DNA of 33,655 bases from Flavobacteriaceae bacterium (GTDB taxonomy: Bacteria > Bacteroidota > Bacteroidia > Flavobacteriales > Flavobacteriaceae). Positions within the stretch are counted from its first letter, which is position 1, and each line of letters starts with the position of its first letter. The notes beneath the pieces were generated by a model that ran no database searches, was not told where the DNA came from, and saw only the letters and a list, made by a program, of their open reading frames with translations. A program made the position numbers and the translations under genes. The stretch lies in the NCBI GenBank assembly GCA_024232495.1, contig JAAEPP010000305.1, forward strand, positions 1 to 33,655, in the 5' to 3' direction. Shown one piece after another: positions 24,431-33,308 of the stretch.

Positions 24431-24733
24431 TTAAGTTTCCCATGAAATTAATAATTTATTGTTGTCTCTTGTGACATTATATTCTAATTGAGTCAGACGT
24501 TTTTTTAACTGTCTCGCAAGAAGAATTGGATCAGCTAAAGATCCGTCAAGAACAAAAGACGGTGTTTCAAATTCTATATATTCTTTTCCTTGTTTTGCTG
24601 AATTTTCAATAATTTTCATTAATCTGTTAAACGTAAGATTATAATTGATATCTTTTTTATAATCAGTTCTTTGTGATAATTTTCGTGCTTCACTAGCTCT
24701 AATTATTGTACCCGGATTTTCACAGAAATCCAT
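24431..24733 (-). CDS. Small soluble protein, unknown
   Basis: 100 residues, mixed alpha/beta. The head contains IIRASEARKLSQRTDY, the middle helix LMKIIENSAKQGKEYIEFE, then ILLARQLKKRLTQLEYNV and a final strand KLLISW. I have the impression of similar short proteins (xxARKLS ... IENSAKQGK ... LGYxV ... ISW) in algal and other large viruses, but no function is known to me. The start follows a leader with TTATATATATAAATAAAAACA. Confidence 0.65.
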   Translation of the reverse strand: MDFCENPGTIIRASEARKLSQRTDYKKDINYNLTFNRLMKIIENSAKQGKEYIEFETPSFVLDGSLADPILLARQLKKRLTQLEYNVTRDNNKLLISWET

Positions 24734-24825
24734 TGTTTTTATTTATATATATAATAAAGACGATATATTTACAATTATTTTTTTAGATTGCTTTAATAAT
24801 TTATTTCAAAATAATTTGAATAATA

Positions 24826-25674
24826 TTAGTTACAATCTGTATCTACTTCAGTTAAAGTTAAACCACAGTACGATCTACCACTTTTTTTATATTCAGCACA
24901 ATTATAAATACCAAGATTTTCCGAAGTTTGAAGTAAGAAATTCATAAGTCTATTAAAAACTGGACCATGATCGCCGTCTTCTCTGAATTCTTTGTCAGCA
25001 GAATGAGCAAGTTCATGTACTTGAACTCTAAAAATTGTATTTACTGGATTCCATTGATTTGTGTCGTATTTATTTCTTAAACAAACTTCTATTAATTCTC
25101 CTTTAGCAGAATTGCTTCCTACAGTTTTGTCATGAGGATTATGATATTCAGCATACGGAATCCTTTTTTTATAATGTTTTTTCACTAATCTTCTCATATT
25201 GTCAGTTATATCTGTACCATCTTTTGCAATAGTTCGTCCACCACCATCTAACATTTCATCTAAAGATTGTAACAAATATTGCGATCTTCTGCTTACTTCT
25301 GCTAATGTATTTGCAGCTTTCTTTTTATCAGGTAAAGAAGCTGATACAAAATATATTTCATTATCAGGATCTGCTCGAATTTTTACGACTTTGTCCTTAC
25401 CTTCAGGATCTTCCTGATTGGAAACTTCTATAGTTGGTTTTCCATCGGGACCTTCAACAACTTCTCCTAAAGTAATTGCTTCTGCAGGTGTAATTTCGTC
25501 TACACTTTTTTTCTCTTTTGACTTTTCTCTTAGTTCAATACCGTTTTTATCAGATGGAAAAAAAGCATATATTATTGCTATAATAAGAAGACCGATTGAC
25601 AATGCTAATAATAAATTATAGTTTGTGTTGCTTTCATTTTCATTATTTTTATAAACAAAATTTTCTCTCTGCAT
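24826..25674 (-). CDS. Membrane-anchored zinc metalloprotease (WLM/SprT-like)
   Basis: 282 residues. A membrane helix at about 20-39 and a linker precede the catalytic region: HELAHSADKEF with His220, Glu221, His224, and a downstream DHGPVF with His236. The HExxH...H pattern followed by xHGxxF resembles WLM/Wss1-like and related zinc peptidases. Cysteines near the C-terminus (259, 270, 281) may add disulphides. The N-terminal anchor suggests the protease acts at a membrane. Substrate unknown; maturation of virion proteins is a reasonable guess. Confidence 0.8.
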   Translation of the reverse strand: MQRENFVYKNNENESNTNYNLLLALSIGLLIIAIIYAFFPSDKNGIELREKSKEKKSVDEITPAEAITLGEVVEGPDGKPTIEVSNQEDPEGKDKVVKIRADPDNEIYFVSASLPDKKKAANTLAEVSRRSQYLLQSLDEMLDGGGRTIAKDGTDITDNMRRLVKKHYKKRIPYAEYHNPHDKTVGSNSAKGELIEVCLRNKYDTNQWNPVNTIFRVQVHELAHSADKEFREDGDHGPVFNRLMNFLLQTSENLGIYNCAEYKKSGRSYCGLTLTEVDTDCN

Positions 25675-25726
25675 AAATAATAATACAAGTAAATAGAAAG
25701 AAATTAAATGTTAAATTGTTAAATCA

Positions 25727-25927
25727 ATGGATTACAATAAAGGAATTAAAAAATATGAATATTTTGTTTGTTACAAATTTTTAAAAGAGATGCAGAATGA
25801 AAATTCTTTGACATTATTATTTTTTTTACATTTCGTAATAGGTTTTGATTTAGAAGATAGCAATGAAATATTAAAAAGAATTTCTGATGGAGAAAATATA
25901 TACGATTATATAAAATATCTTCTTTAG
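25727..25927 (+). CDS. Small hypothetical protein
   Basis: 66 residues. Helical-looking, with the aromatic cluster KYEYFVCYKFL, a hydrophobic stretch LTLLFFLHFVIG (about 29-40) too weak for certain membrane insertion, and an acidic helix at the end. It is divergent from the metalloprotease (52-base gap) and only 13 bases before the LamG-like gene. No family recognised; moderate confidence that it is real. Confidence 0.55.
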   Translation: MDYNKGIKKYEYFVCYKFLKEMQNENSLTLLFFLHFVIGFDLEDSNEILKRISDGENIYDYIKYLL

Positions 25928-25940
25928 TAAAAAAGGAACA

Positions 25941-27047
25941 ATGGGAAAAATTAAAAAAGTTAAAAGCAAAGATAAAAATAATGATAATACTCTTCTTGGT
26001 TTAGCTGCTATAACTGGAACAGCAGTACTTGGAGGTGCAATTTATTTTGCAACTAGAGATAATGATAGTGAAAGTGCAGATGAAGATACTGGAAAAAAAG
26101 AAAATAGTAGAATAATTAATAACAAAGTAATCGATTATCTTCCAAGTGCAAATACTTTGCCATTTCCGATTTTACCTGATGAAGCAACACCAGTAAATAA
26201 TCCTTCTCCTTTGGAATTAAGTAGTGTAAACCTTTCAAGTAAAAATGCATATGGTCAAGCCATGAATTCAGATGGTTTAATGGCAAATTCTAGTTTTTTT
26301 ACATTCTTAATATGGTGTAAAATTTTAAGAACAAAAAGTAATTCTTTTACTATTGCTTCAAGATATAATGAAAGTAGTCTTGGAGTTATAAAAAAGAAAA
26401 TATGGAAGTTAAGTTATAATCCAGATCAATCGATCACAGCTGAACTTTACAAAGACGAAAATAATTATTTAACAATAAAATCGAAACCTTTTAGTGTTCC
26501 AGCTAATGGTCAATGGGTTTTACTAGGTTTACATTATAACATGTTTGAAAAACCAGAAAAAAGAGTCGAAATTTCAGAAAATAACAATAATACTCCTTCT
26601 CCCTTTCCATCTTCATCTGAGCCAAGCTATTTTAAATCAAAATTCTCTGTTAAATTTGATATTTCAAGTAATGGAAAATATTTACCGAGAACGGAAAATG
26701 GAAAAGGCAAAATTAATCTTGGTAGTAAAATCAAAGATTATGACGGTTTGCCTTTAATAATTAACGGTTATTTAGATGATCACACAGTCAGAGACTTAGG
26801 TGATATAGTTGTTTCTAATATGATGATTTATCATGATTATTTAGATGCTAGATTAATCAATAATTTATATAACACAGGTGATCCAATTCAAGTGAATAAA
26901 AACTTGAAATGTTATTGGAAAATAAAGTCCAGTAAATTTCTTTCAACTTATCCAATGGTTGAAGATTCTGTTTCATATAATGATATGATATTTTACTATA
27001 CAGATAGAGACGTTTTGATACAAGATGTACCTAATAAAGCACAGTAA
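25941..27047 (+). CDS. Anchored LamG-like (concanavalin-type) protein
   Basis: 368 residues. A basic head and a membrane helix (about 18-37) are followed by a linker, then a beta-sandwich-like region (about 75-330) with the pattern of LamG/concanavalin A-like domains: SSFFTFLIWCKIL, a strand-turn KIWKLSYNPDQSITAEL, GQWVLLGLHYNM, and IVVSNMMIYHDYLDARLINNLY. Such domains bind glycans. The anchor and domain suggest a surface carbohydrate-binding protein. The fold assignment is by pattern and should be treated as tentative. Confidence 0.6.
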   Translation: MGKIKKVKSKDKNNDNTLLGLAAITGTAVLGGAIYFATRDNDSESADEDTGKKENSRIINNKVIDYLPSANTLPFPILPDEATPVNNPSPLELSSVNLSSKNAYGQAMNSDGLMANSSFFTFLIWCKILRTKSNSFTIASRYNESSLGVIKKKIWKLSYNPDQSITAELYKDENNYLTIKSKPFSVPANGQWVLLGLHYNMFEKPEKRVEISENNNNTPSPFPSSSEPSYFKSKFSVKFDISSNGKYLPRTENGKGKINLGSKIKDYDGLPLIINGYLDDHTVRDLGDIVVSNMMIYHDYLDARLINNLYNTGDPIQVNKNLKCYWKIKSSKFLSTYPMVEDSVSYNDMIFYYTDRDVLIQDVPNKAQ

Positions 27048-27077
27048 AGAACATAATTAATTTTACAATTTATTTCT

Positions 27078-27719
27078 ATGTTTACTATAAAAATGAAAAA
27101 AAAAACTGAGACAAAAAAATCAGAAAAGAATTCAAAGCAATCAAATGATAAACAATTATTGGTTGCAGTTTCTGTGATTTTTGTTATAATAGCTGTTGTA
27201 GTAATTTATATGATTACGCGTCCAAAAGATGAAAATAATAAAGACAAGAATTCTAATTCTCCAAAACCATCTGAAAAAATGAAGCTAATGTCTGTTCCTG
27301 ATGATTTTTGTGTAACTAGAGGATGTGTTTCATCTGAAATTTATAATTCAAAAGCACCACAAGTTATTAAAACTGGTACCAATAAATTGAATCAGGTATT
27401 AATGAGAAAAGTGAAAATAATGGGAGCATTAGAAGCTTCAGATAGTGGTACACCCGGAGAAATCACGGTAAATAGTAATTTTGGTTTAACAGATAATCAC
27501 GTTAAAGAGCTTATAAATACAGCTCACAGTTTAACTAAAGTACCTAAAAATATGATAGTGCTAGATTATCAAGTAAAGAATAAGGTAGGTAAATTGCGAA
27601 TTTTGCAATTACCTGAACCAATTTTAAAGTTTTCTGGTGAAACAAAACCAGTTGGTCCGAATGTAATTATTTCTTACGGCAAACAAGGAGCTTTAGATTG
27701 TCCAGTTTGTACTATTTAA
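27078..27719 (+). CDS. Single-pass membrane protein with cysteine pairs
   Basis: 213 residues. A Lys-rich head and a membrane helix (about 29-46) are followed by an ectodomain containing DFCVTRGC and ending DCPVCTI. Cys pairs at the start and end of the domain could be bridged. Mixed strands are visible (KVKIMGALEASDSGTPGEITVN, KLRILQLPEPIL). Position 30 bases after the LamG-like gene implies co-expression. No family recognised. Confidence 0.65.
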   Translation: MFTIKMKKKTETKKSEKNSKQSNDKQLLVAVSVIFVIIAVVVIYMITRPKDENNKDKNSNSPKPSEKMKLMSVPDDFCVTRGCVSSEIYNSKAPQVIKTGTNKLNQVLMRKVKIMGALEASDSGTPGEITVNSNFGLTDNHVKELINTAHSLTKVPKNMIVLDYQVKNKVGKLRILQLPEPILKFSGETKPVGPNVIISYGKQGALDCPVCTI

Positions 27720-27786
27720 TTTATTAAAGTTTTATTTAAAATAATTTTTTTTGTTTCAATTTTCTCTTTTTTAATTTTTATAATAG

Positions 27787-28419
27787 ATGGATAAAAGTTT
27801 AGTTTTTTTAGTTATTGCAATGACTGGAATATTTGCTTTAGCTTTAACTTACAATAAGTTACAAAGAAAAACAGTAAAATGTATTAATGAGAATTTAAAA
27901 ATTAAAAATTTTAATTCAAACCAATTTCAAGTAATTGAAAATCCGGGTAACGGTGATTGTTTATTTTATTGTTTCAAACAAGCCTTAGAAAGTATAGGAG
28001 TGAAAACTACTATTAAACAGCTTCGGTATAAAGTATCTGAAAGTATGGACAAAGATAAATTAGAAACTTTAAAAACTATATATCTTGTTGCTAAAAATGA
28101 TAAAAATTATGATATATTAAAAGATTATTATTTTATGGAAAACGTAAATACATTGAAAGATTTACGGAAAGTAATAATGACACGACTTTATTATGGAGAT
28201 GATATGGCAATAGCTGCACTTGAAGAATATACAGGAATTAACGTTGTTATAATAAGCGATGGTGTTGAACAAATAAGATTTGAAAAACCTAAAGGTAATA
28301 ACTACATAGTACTAGTTTTAAAAAATATACATTATCGTCTATTAGGTACAATAAATTGCAAATTTGTTTTCAAAGGGAAACCTGTTGAGGCAATTGAAGC
28401 AGCTAAAATAAAATTCTAA
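27787..28419 (+). CDS. Membrane-anchored OTU-like cysteine protease
   Basis: 210 residues. A membrane helix (about 4-22) is followed by an OTU domain: NPGNGDCLFYCFKQAL with the catalytic Cys58, then a helical region (IKQLRYKVSESM) and the His motif NIHYRLL (about His182). OTU enzymes remove ubiquitin. Most have an Asp three residues before the Cys (DGxC); here it is Asn55, which may lower or alter activity. The anchor tethers it to a membrane. It ends 12 bases before the glycosyltransferase gene. Confidence 0.8.
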   Translation: MDKSLVFLVIAMTGIFALALTYNKLQRKTVKCINENLKIKNFNSNQFQVIENPGNGDCLFYCFKQALESIGVKTTIKQLRYKVSESMDKDKLETLKTIYLVAKNDKNYDILKDYYFMENVNTLKDLRKVIMTRLYYGDDMAIAALEEYTGINVVIISDGVEQIRFEKPKGNNYIVLVLKNIHYRLLGTINCKFVFKGKPVEAIEAAKIKF

Positions 28420-28431
28420 ACTAATACTAAA

Positions 28432-30054
28432 ATGATTGTATATACATTTGCAGATGACGCCGTAAAAGAATATGCTGATATTTCATCAAGTATAAATGAA
28501 GCATATTGTAAAAAACATGGTTATAAATGGATAAAGAACTCTAAGAATACTTTAGACAAAGGAACTTGGGATCCCCACTGGGAAAAAGTTGTAATGACAA
28601 GAGATATATTAAAGAAAAATAATGATAAATATATATTTTGGCTTGATGCTGATGCTGCTTTTAATCAAAACGATATAAAATTAACAAGTTTTAGTAAAAT
28701 TTATCCTAACGCTGATATACTTGTTTGCCATGACGGTTTAAATAAAAGTGATGAAAAAGATAACATGAAACCTTATTTTGTAAACACAGGTGCTATGATG
28801 TTCAAAAACACTAAATGGACTAAAGCTTTTGTTAATAAATGGATTGACGAAGCAGGTGTTTTTAAAAAAAACTCTCCACTCCAAGATCAAGATAAGTTTG
28901 TTGACATGTTAAAAAATGATGAAATGTCTTGTTTAAGTAAAGGAAAAGTCGAAGTTTTACCGATGAACGCTTTTAATAGTCCATATGCTCGAACAAATGG
29001 TGATAATTTTGTCGTTCATTTAATGAAAAAAAGCACTGAAGAAAGAAAAAAAATTTTTAACCGTATTAAGAATAAACAAATTTCAAAAGAAAAGAAAGAT
29101 TTAAATCCTCAAGAAATTTTTGAAATAGCATATAATACAAGAACAGTATCTCCTGAAAAAAAAGTAGCAATTGTTACAATGTATGATAACCCAATAAAAT
29201 CATATGCTTCGTATGCTACAGCAGTTATGAATATGTATGCTTTTAAAAATAATTATGAAGTAATTGTTATACGTGATCGTTTAAGTGATAGAGCACCACA
29301 ATGGGACAAAGTTTTTGCAGTATGGAAAGTTTTAGAAAAAAAAGATCATGATTATGTATTTTGGCTCGATTCCGATGCAACTTTTAATGATTTCAATAAG
29401 AATCTACTTGAAGATATTATAAAACCAAACAGTGCTAATAAAAATATTATAATTTCAGATGATTCAGTAAATAAATCTAAATCAACGCTTGATAAAAAAC
29501 CAAATAGTATTTTTGTTAATACGGGATCATTCGCCATAAAAAATAACGACTGGTCTAGAAATTTTCTGAAAACTTGGTGGGAAAATCCAATGGGAAAAGA
29601 AAAAGAAAGATATCATGAACAAGACGTTTTAATGAGTTTATATGATGAAAATAAAAATAATTTAAAAGATAATATACTTGTGTTAAAATATGACGTAATA
29701 AATTCTGCATTTAATGAACTACCTTCTAAAGGAAAATTAAAAGGAGGAAGGAATGATACGTTTATTATTCATATGATGGCTAGAGGAAGTGACGACAGGA
29801 AAAAATTTTTTAAAAATCATTACAATAAAAAAATAAAAGAAATAAAACCATACGAGTTCTTTTATCCTGATGGTTTTATAAAAGAGTTATCAAATGAAAA
29901 AGAAGAAAATGATAACTTCATGTTTATGATTTTAATTGGATCATTTTTATTAATTATTCTAGTTGCAATTATAGTATTTTTTTATAAAAAAAAACAAATA
30001 CCAAATTCAAAAAAATATGGAAAAAAAATTAAGTCCAAGTTTAACTCCGTTTAA
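28432..30054 (+). CDS. Tandem glycosyltransferase (GT34-like) with C-terminal anchor
   Basis: 540 residues with two copies of one GT domain. Domain 1 (about 1-215): DxD at 72-74 (WLDADA), VNTG at 117-120, QDQD at 151-154, HLM near 196. Domain 2 (about 243-465): DxD at 313-315 (WLDSDA), VNTG at 362-365, HEQD at 395-398, HMM near 447. These blocks fit the GMA12/MNN10 (GT34-like) nucleotide-sugar transferases. A single membrane helix (about 496-517) near the C-terminus replaces the usual N-terminal anchor, so both domains would face the cytosol or virus factory. Both catalytic sets look intact. Confidence 0.85.
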   Translation: MIVYTFADDAVKEYADISSSINEAYCKKHGYKWIKNSKNTLDKGTWDPHWEKVVMTRDILKKNNDKYIFWLDADAAFNQNDIKLTSFSKIYPNADILVCHDGLNKSDEKDNMKPYFVNTGAMMFKNTKWTKAFVNKWIDEAGVFKKNSPLQDQDKFVDMLKNDEMSCLSKGKVEVLPMNAFNSPYARTNGDNFVVHLMKKSTEERKKIFNRIKNKQISKEKKDLNPQEIFEIAYNTRTVSPEKKVAIVTMYDNPIKSYASYATAVMNMYAFKNNYEVIVIRDRLSDRAPQWDKVFAVWKVLEKKDHDYVFWLDSDATFNDFNKNLLEDIIKPNSANKNIIISDDSVNKSKSTLDKKPNSIFVNTGSFAIKNNDWSRNFLKTWWENPMGKEKERYHEQDVLMSLYDENKNNLKDNILVLKYDVINSAFNELPSKGKLKGGRNDTFIIHMMARGSDDRKKFFKNHYNKKIKEIKPYEFFYPDGFIKELSNEKEENDNFMFMILIGSFLLIILVAIIVFFYKKKQIPNSKKYGKKIKSKFNSV

Positions 30055-30622
30055 AACTAAATCTAGGGGATGGATGAATTTAAATTTAAGACCTGTTGAT
30101 GTTAGCTGTAAGCTTTCATTTGAAGAATGGAAAGAAAAATATGGAAAATTTAATGGAAAAAAAAAATATAATTTGGCAAAACAAGAAAAACAGTATTTAA
30201 CTTACTTAAAAAAAAGAAGAAGAAATGTTAAAATGTCACCTGGTACTGCAGCTACGATTTCAATAAAGTGTGAAAAAAGTTTTAAAAGTTGTAAAATGAA
30301 AAAAAATACTAATTCTTTTTTAATGGATATGTATAAAACGGCATATGCTGCAACCGATTTTATGGTATCAATGATTGACTCATTTGAAACTTGGTGTAAC
30401 CAAATGGGTTTAGAAGCAAATCAAATATCATTCAAAGATTTTGGTAATATAGTTGAAGAAGATCTACCAATTTCAAAAGAAATAAACAATGGAATAAATA
30501 AATTTTCTTATAATTTTACGAATCTTAGAGATATTCAACCATGGCCCGAAACTCCGCCAAATGAATATAGTGCTTCTTTTAATGAAGAATTTTCAAATTT
30601 AAGTTGGTCAATTTCTGAATAA
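30017..30622 (+). CDS. Hypothetical soluble protein
   Basis: 201 residues if started at 30017, overlapping the glycosyltransferase by 38 bases; a second ATG at 30074 (residue 20) would avoid the overlap and is equally plausible. After a Lys/Arg-rich region (KKRRRNVKMSPGTAATISIK) comes a helical part with two cysteines (KCEKSFKSCKM), FLMDMYKTAYAATDFMVSMI and an acidic, aromatic tail (IQPWPETPPNEY). No family recognised. Confidence 0.65.
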   Translation: MEKKLSPSLTPFKTKSRGWMNLNLRPVDVSCKLSFEEWKEKYGKFNGKKKYNLAKQEKQYLTYLKKRRRNVKMSPGTAATISIKCEKSFKSCKMKKNTNSFLMDMYKTAYAATDFMVSMIDSFETWCNQMGLEANQISFKDFGNIVEEDLPISKEINNGINKFSYNFTNLRDIQPWPETPPNEYSASFNEEFSNLSWSISE

Positions 30623-30654
30623 TTAAAAAATAAAATAAATATATTTATAATTAA

Positions 30655-31617
30655 TTAATTTTGATTATTTTTTTGAATTTCTTTATATATTTTTATATAA
30701 ACTGGGTTGATTCTTAATTGTCTCTTTTTCCATCTTTTTGATGCTTCATTTTGCTTTAAAAAACGTGAATCAATACATTGAGATCTTGATCTAGTCACAA
30801 AAGGCAATTTGGGATCAAAAAAAACTCTATGATCATTATATGCTCTGTTACAATTTTGTTTTGACTTAGTTTGATTGAAATCACCTGGGAAAAAATTATA
30901 ATATAATGAATTATTTCTTAAAAACTCCTTGCTTTCTATCCATTGATTAGAATTACAACAATTTCTTACTGCTCGAAGAAGTCTTATTTGATATTCATCT
31001 GAAGTTTTTTTTGGTCCTTTTATTTCAAGTTCAATCCATTTTTCAAGTAATTCTTTCACTAACTTTTCTTGCCTTTCATCGTTAAAAACACCATATTTTG
31101 ATCTATATTCGACTGGCTTTTCATCCCATTCTAGATAAATATAATTTTCTTTATCTTCATCATCATGAATATTTGAAAATCCAATTTTCTTGTTAACTTC
31201 GAATTCATTTGATTCAGATCTTTTTCTTTTTTTTGAAATTGAAAAAGACGAAGAAGTTGAAATAGAATAAGGATCATGCGTAAAAAGTTCTTTAAGTGTT
31301 TTATCAACAGCACTTGAAAATGATGAATTTAAATTAGAAGGGTAAGTTGAATTGAAACTTTTATTATCAATTTGAGTTGTATTGTCATTTATATCATCAA
31401 GATCTAAAAAATCGGTGGTATTTGGAATTGAAAATAAAGAGCCAATTGATTTGATAGAAACCGTGGATTTTGGAGTAGCAATATCTTCTAATTTTTCTAA
31501 ATTATTAATTTGAATTTTTAAATTAACTGGTCTTTTTTTGTTCTCATGTAAAGTTTCTACAATAGATTTGTTGATTTCATCTTTCTCATTTTGATTATTA
31601 TTTAAATTCGAATTCAT
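30655..31617 (-). CDS. Hypothetical soluble protein with disordered head
   Basis: 320 residues. Residues 1-155 are Ser/Asn-rich and disordered, with a basic SKKRKRS stretch at about 128-134 that could act as a nuclear signal. The C-terminal half (160-320) looks folded, with aromatic and basic blocks (YRSKYGVFNDERQEKLV, WIESKEFLRNN, SKRWKKRQLRI). It is divergent from the ATPase gene with a 237-base AT-rich gap. No family recognised. Confidence 0.65.
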   Translation of the reverse strand: MNSNLNNNQNEKDEINKSIVETLHENKKRPVNLKIQINNLEKLEDIATPKSTVSIKSIGSLFSIPNTTDFLDLDDINDNTTQIDNKSFNSTYPSNLNSSFSSAVDKTLKELFTHDPYSISTSSSFSISKKRKRSESNEFEVNKKIGFSNIHDDEDKENYIYLEWDEKPVEYRSKYGVFNDERQEKLVKELLEKWIELEIKGPKKTSDEYQIRLLRAVRNCCNSNQWIESKEFLRNNSLYYNFFPGDFNQTKSKQNCNRAYNDHRVFFDPKLPFVTRSRSQCIDSRFLKQNEASKRWKKRQLRINPVYIKIYKEIQKNNQN

Positions 31618-31854
31618 TTTAAATTATTTTTATTTAAGTTTTGGATTTGAATTAAAAAAAATTTTAAAAAAAAAAAAAAATTTATAGAATTCTCATAAAT
31701 CAAATAAAATAAAAAAAGTTGAATTATATTAGAATAAATTCGATTTTAAATGATAGTTTCTTGAAATTTTCATTTGCAGTTTCATTTTTTCAATAATTAA
31801 ATCGACTCTTTGTAAAAATTAAGTAAACTTTTATATCTAATTTGTTATTAAATA
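31618..31854. other. Long AT-rich divergent intergenic region
   Basis: These 237 bases between divergent starts contain long A runs (31661-31680), a TTTTATATCTAATTTGTTATTAAATA stretch next to the ATPase start, and no open frame of interest. It is the longest divergent gap in the window and presumably holds two promoters. Confidence 0.5.
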
Positions 31855-32658
31855 ATGAATTTAGATATAAAATATTGGGATCCTTCTACTATGAAAGATG
31901 GTGCTGTTATTCTTATTGTAGGAAGAAGAGGATCAGGAAAGTCAACTGTAGCCGAAGATTTGATGAGTTACAAAAGAGATGTAAAAAGAGGTATTTGTAT
32001 TTCGGCTACTGAAAAAGCAAACAAGTTTTGGAGTAATCATATACCCTCATGTTTCATTCATTATTCTTACGATGACAAAATAACGAAAGATCTTTTTTCT
32101 ATGCAGAAAAAAGTAAAACGAAAAACTGGCACAGTTGAACCTGCATTTGCAATATATGATGATTTAATGTTTGATAAATCTTTTGTTAAATCAAAAATGA
32201 CTAGAAGGGTGTTTATGAATGGTCGTCATGATGGAATTTTTACTATAGTAACGGCACAATGGATAATGGATGTACCACCCGACTTACGAGCAAATATTGA
32301 TTATGTCGTAGTTTTACGAGATAATATTCGAGTAAACAGAGAAAGAGTATATACTTATTTTGCCGGTGTATTTCCAAATTTTTCAAGTTTCGACCAAGTA
32401 ATGCAGAGTTGTACAAATGATCATGAGTGTCTTGTATTAGATCAAACTTCATTAAGTTATAATATTTCGGATTGTGTTTATTTTTATAAAGCAACACCTG
32501 AGTTAAAATATAAACTTGGTTCAAAAGAGTACTGGCGATATAGCCAAACAAATAATGAAGAAGATTTTGAAGAAAATTCTGATTTTTCAGATTCTGAAAA
32601 TGAGTTTTCTACTCGAAAAAAAAATAACGTCAGGGTTAGAAAACGTTACCCGAAATAA
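31855..32658 (+). CDS. A32-like genome-packaging ATPase
   Basis: 267 residues, the usual length for this virus hallmark. The Walker A motif is GRRGSGKST (23-31), Walker B is FAIYDDLMFD (98-107), and the sensor motif is TAQW (133-136). The N-terminus MNLDIKYWDPSTMKDGAVIL is typical of FtsK/HerA-type packaging ATPases of nucleocytoplasmic large DNA viruses. It drives viral DNA into the capsid. The tail after about 225 is acidic then basic and probably disordered. It is the best single marker for virus identity here. Confidence 0.93.
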   Translation: MNLDIKYWDPSTMKDGAVILIVGRRGSGKSTVAEDLMSYKRDVKRGICISATEKANKFWSNHIPSCFIHYSYDDKITKDLFSMQKKVKRKTGTVEPAFAIYDDLMFDKSFVKSKMTRRVFMNGRHDGIFTIVTAQWIMDVPPDLRANIDYVVVLRDNIRVNRERVYTYFAGVFPNFSSFDQVMQSCTNDHECLVLDQTSLSYNISDCVYFYKATPELKYKLGSKEYWRYSQTNNEEDFEENSDFSDSENEFSTRKKNNVRVRKRYPK

Positions 32659-32768
32659 AATAAAAAAAGTTAAAATAAAAAAAAATAAAAATATTTTTTA
32701 CCTTTTCAAAACCGAAATAAATTTTACATTTAAAAAATAAATTTTAAAATTACTAACCTAGAATAAAC

Positions 32769-33308
32769 ATGATTAAAAGCGAAGAAAATAATCTTCTTAA
32801 CTCCAAATCAGATGATTTCTTTGGAGATATTTTTAATCTTTTAACTGAACCTTGCTGTAAAGATACACTTCCATTAAAACAAATTATTGTACGCGACTTT
32901 ATTGGCAGAGATGTTATTGCATGGGAAGAAGGATTAATAATGATGCCTTCTTTAGATGATTCTTTTTCTTATTTTAAATTATATAATAATGAAGCTTCAT
33001 ATTCAGAGGTATTAGACACAATTATTAATGATCCTTTAATAAATACAAAATTTACACTTGCATTGCCAAATAATCATGAAAAAGATTTATTTTATATTGT
33101 TAATGGAGATTCAGATGTTGCTGGTATAGTAAGAATATTACCTAGTTTTGGTTACTTAATTTTATGGAGAGGTTCGCCAACTTTAATAGGTATTCAAACA
33201 GAGATTAATTTTAGGAATGCTATATATAGATACGCTATATCTTTAAAACCAATTTGTAAAGACAAAAATTTAAGAGGTGGAAAAGATATTGATACTACAA
33301 AATATTAA
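32769..33308 (+). CDS. Hypothetical soluble protein
   Basis: 179 residues, mixed alpha/beta, no membrane segment. An N-terminal acidic segment leads to LTEPCCKDTLPLKQIIVRDF, then GLIMMPSLDDSFSYFKLY, FTLALPNNHEKDLFYIVNG and FGYLILWRG. It converges with the dNMP kinase gene and overlaps it by 14 bases at the stops. No family recognised. Confidence 0.65.
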   Translation: MIKSEENNLLNSKSDDFFGDIFNLLTEPCCKDTLPLKQIIVRDFIGRDVIAWEEGLIMMPSLDDSFSYFKLYNNEASYSEVLDTIINDPLINTKFTLALPNNHEKDLFYIVNGDSDVAGIVRILPSFGYLILWRGSPTLIGIQTEINFRNAIYRYAISLKPICKDKNLRGGKDIDTTKY

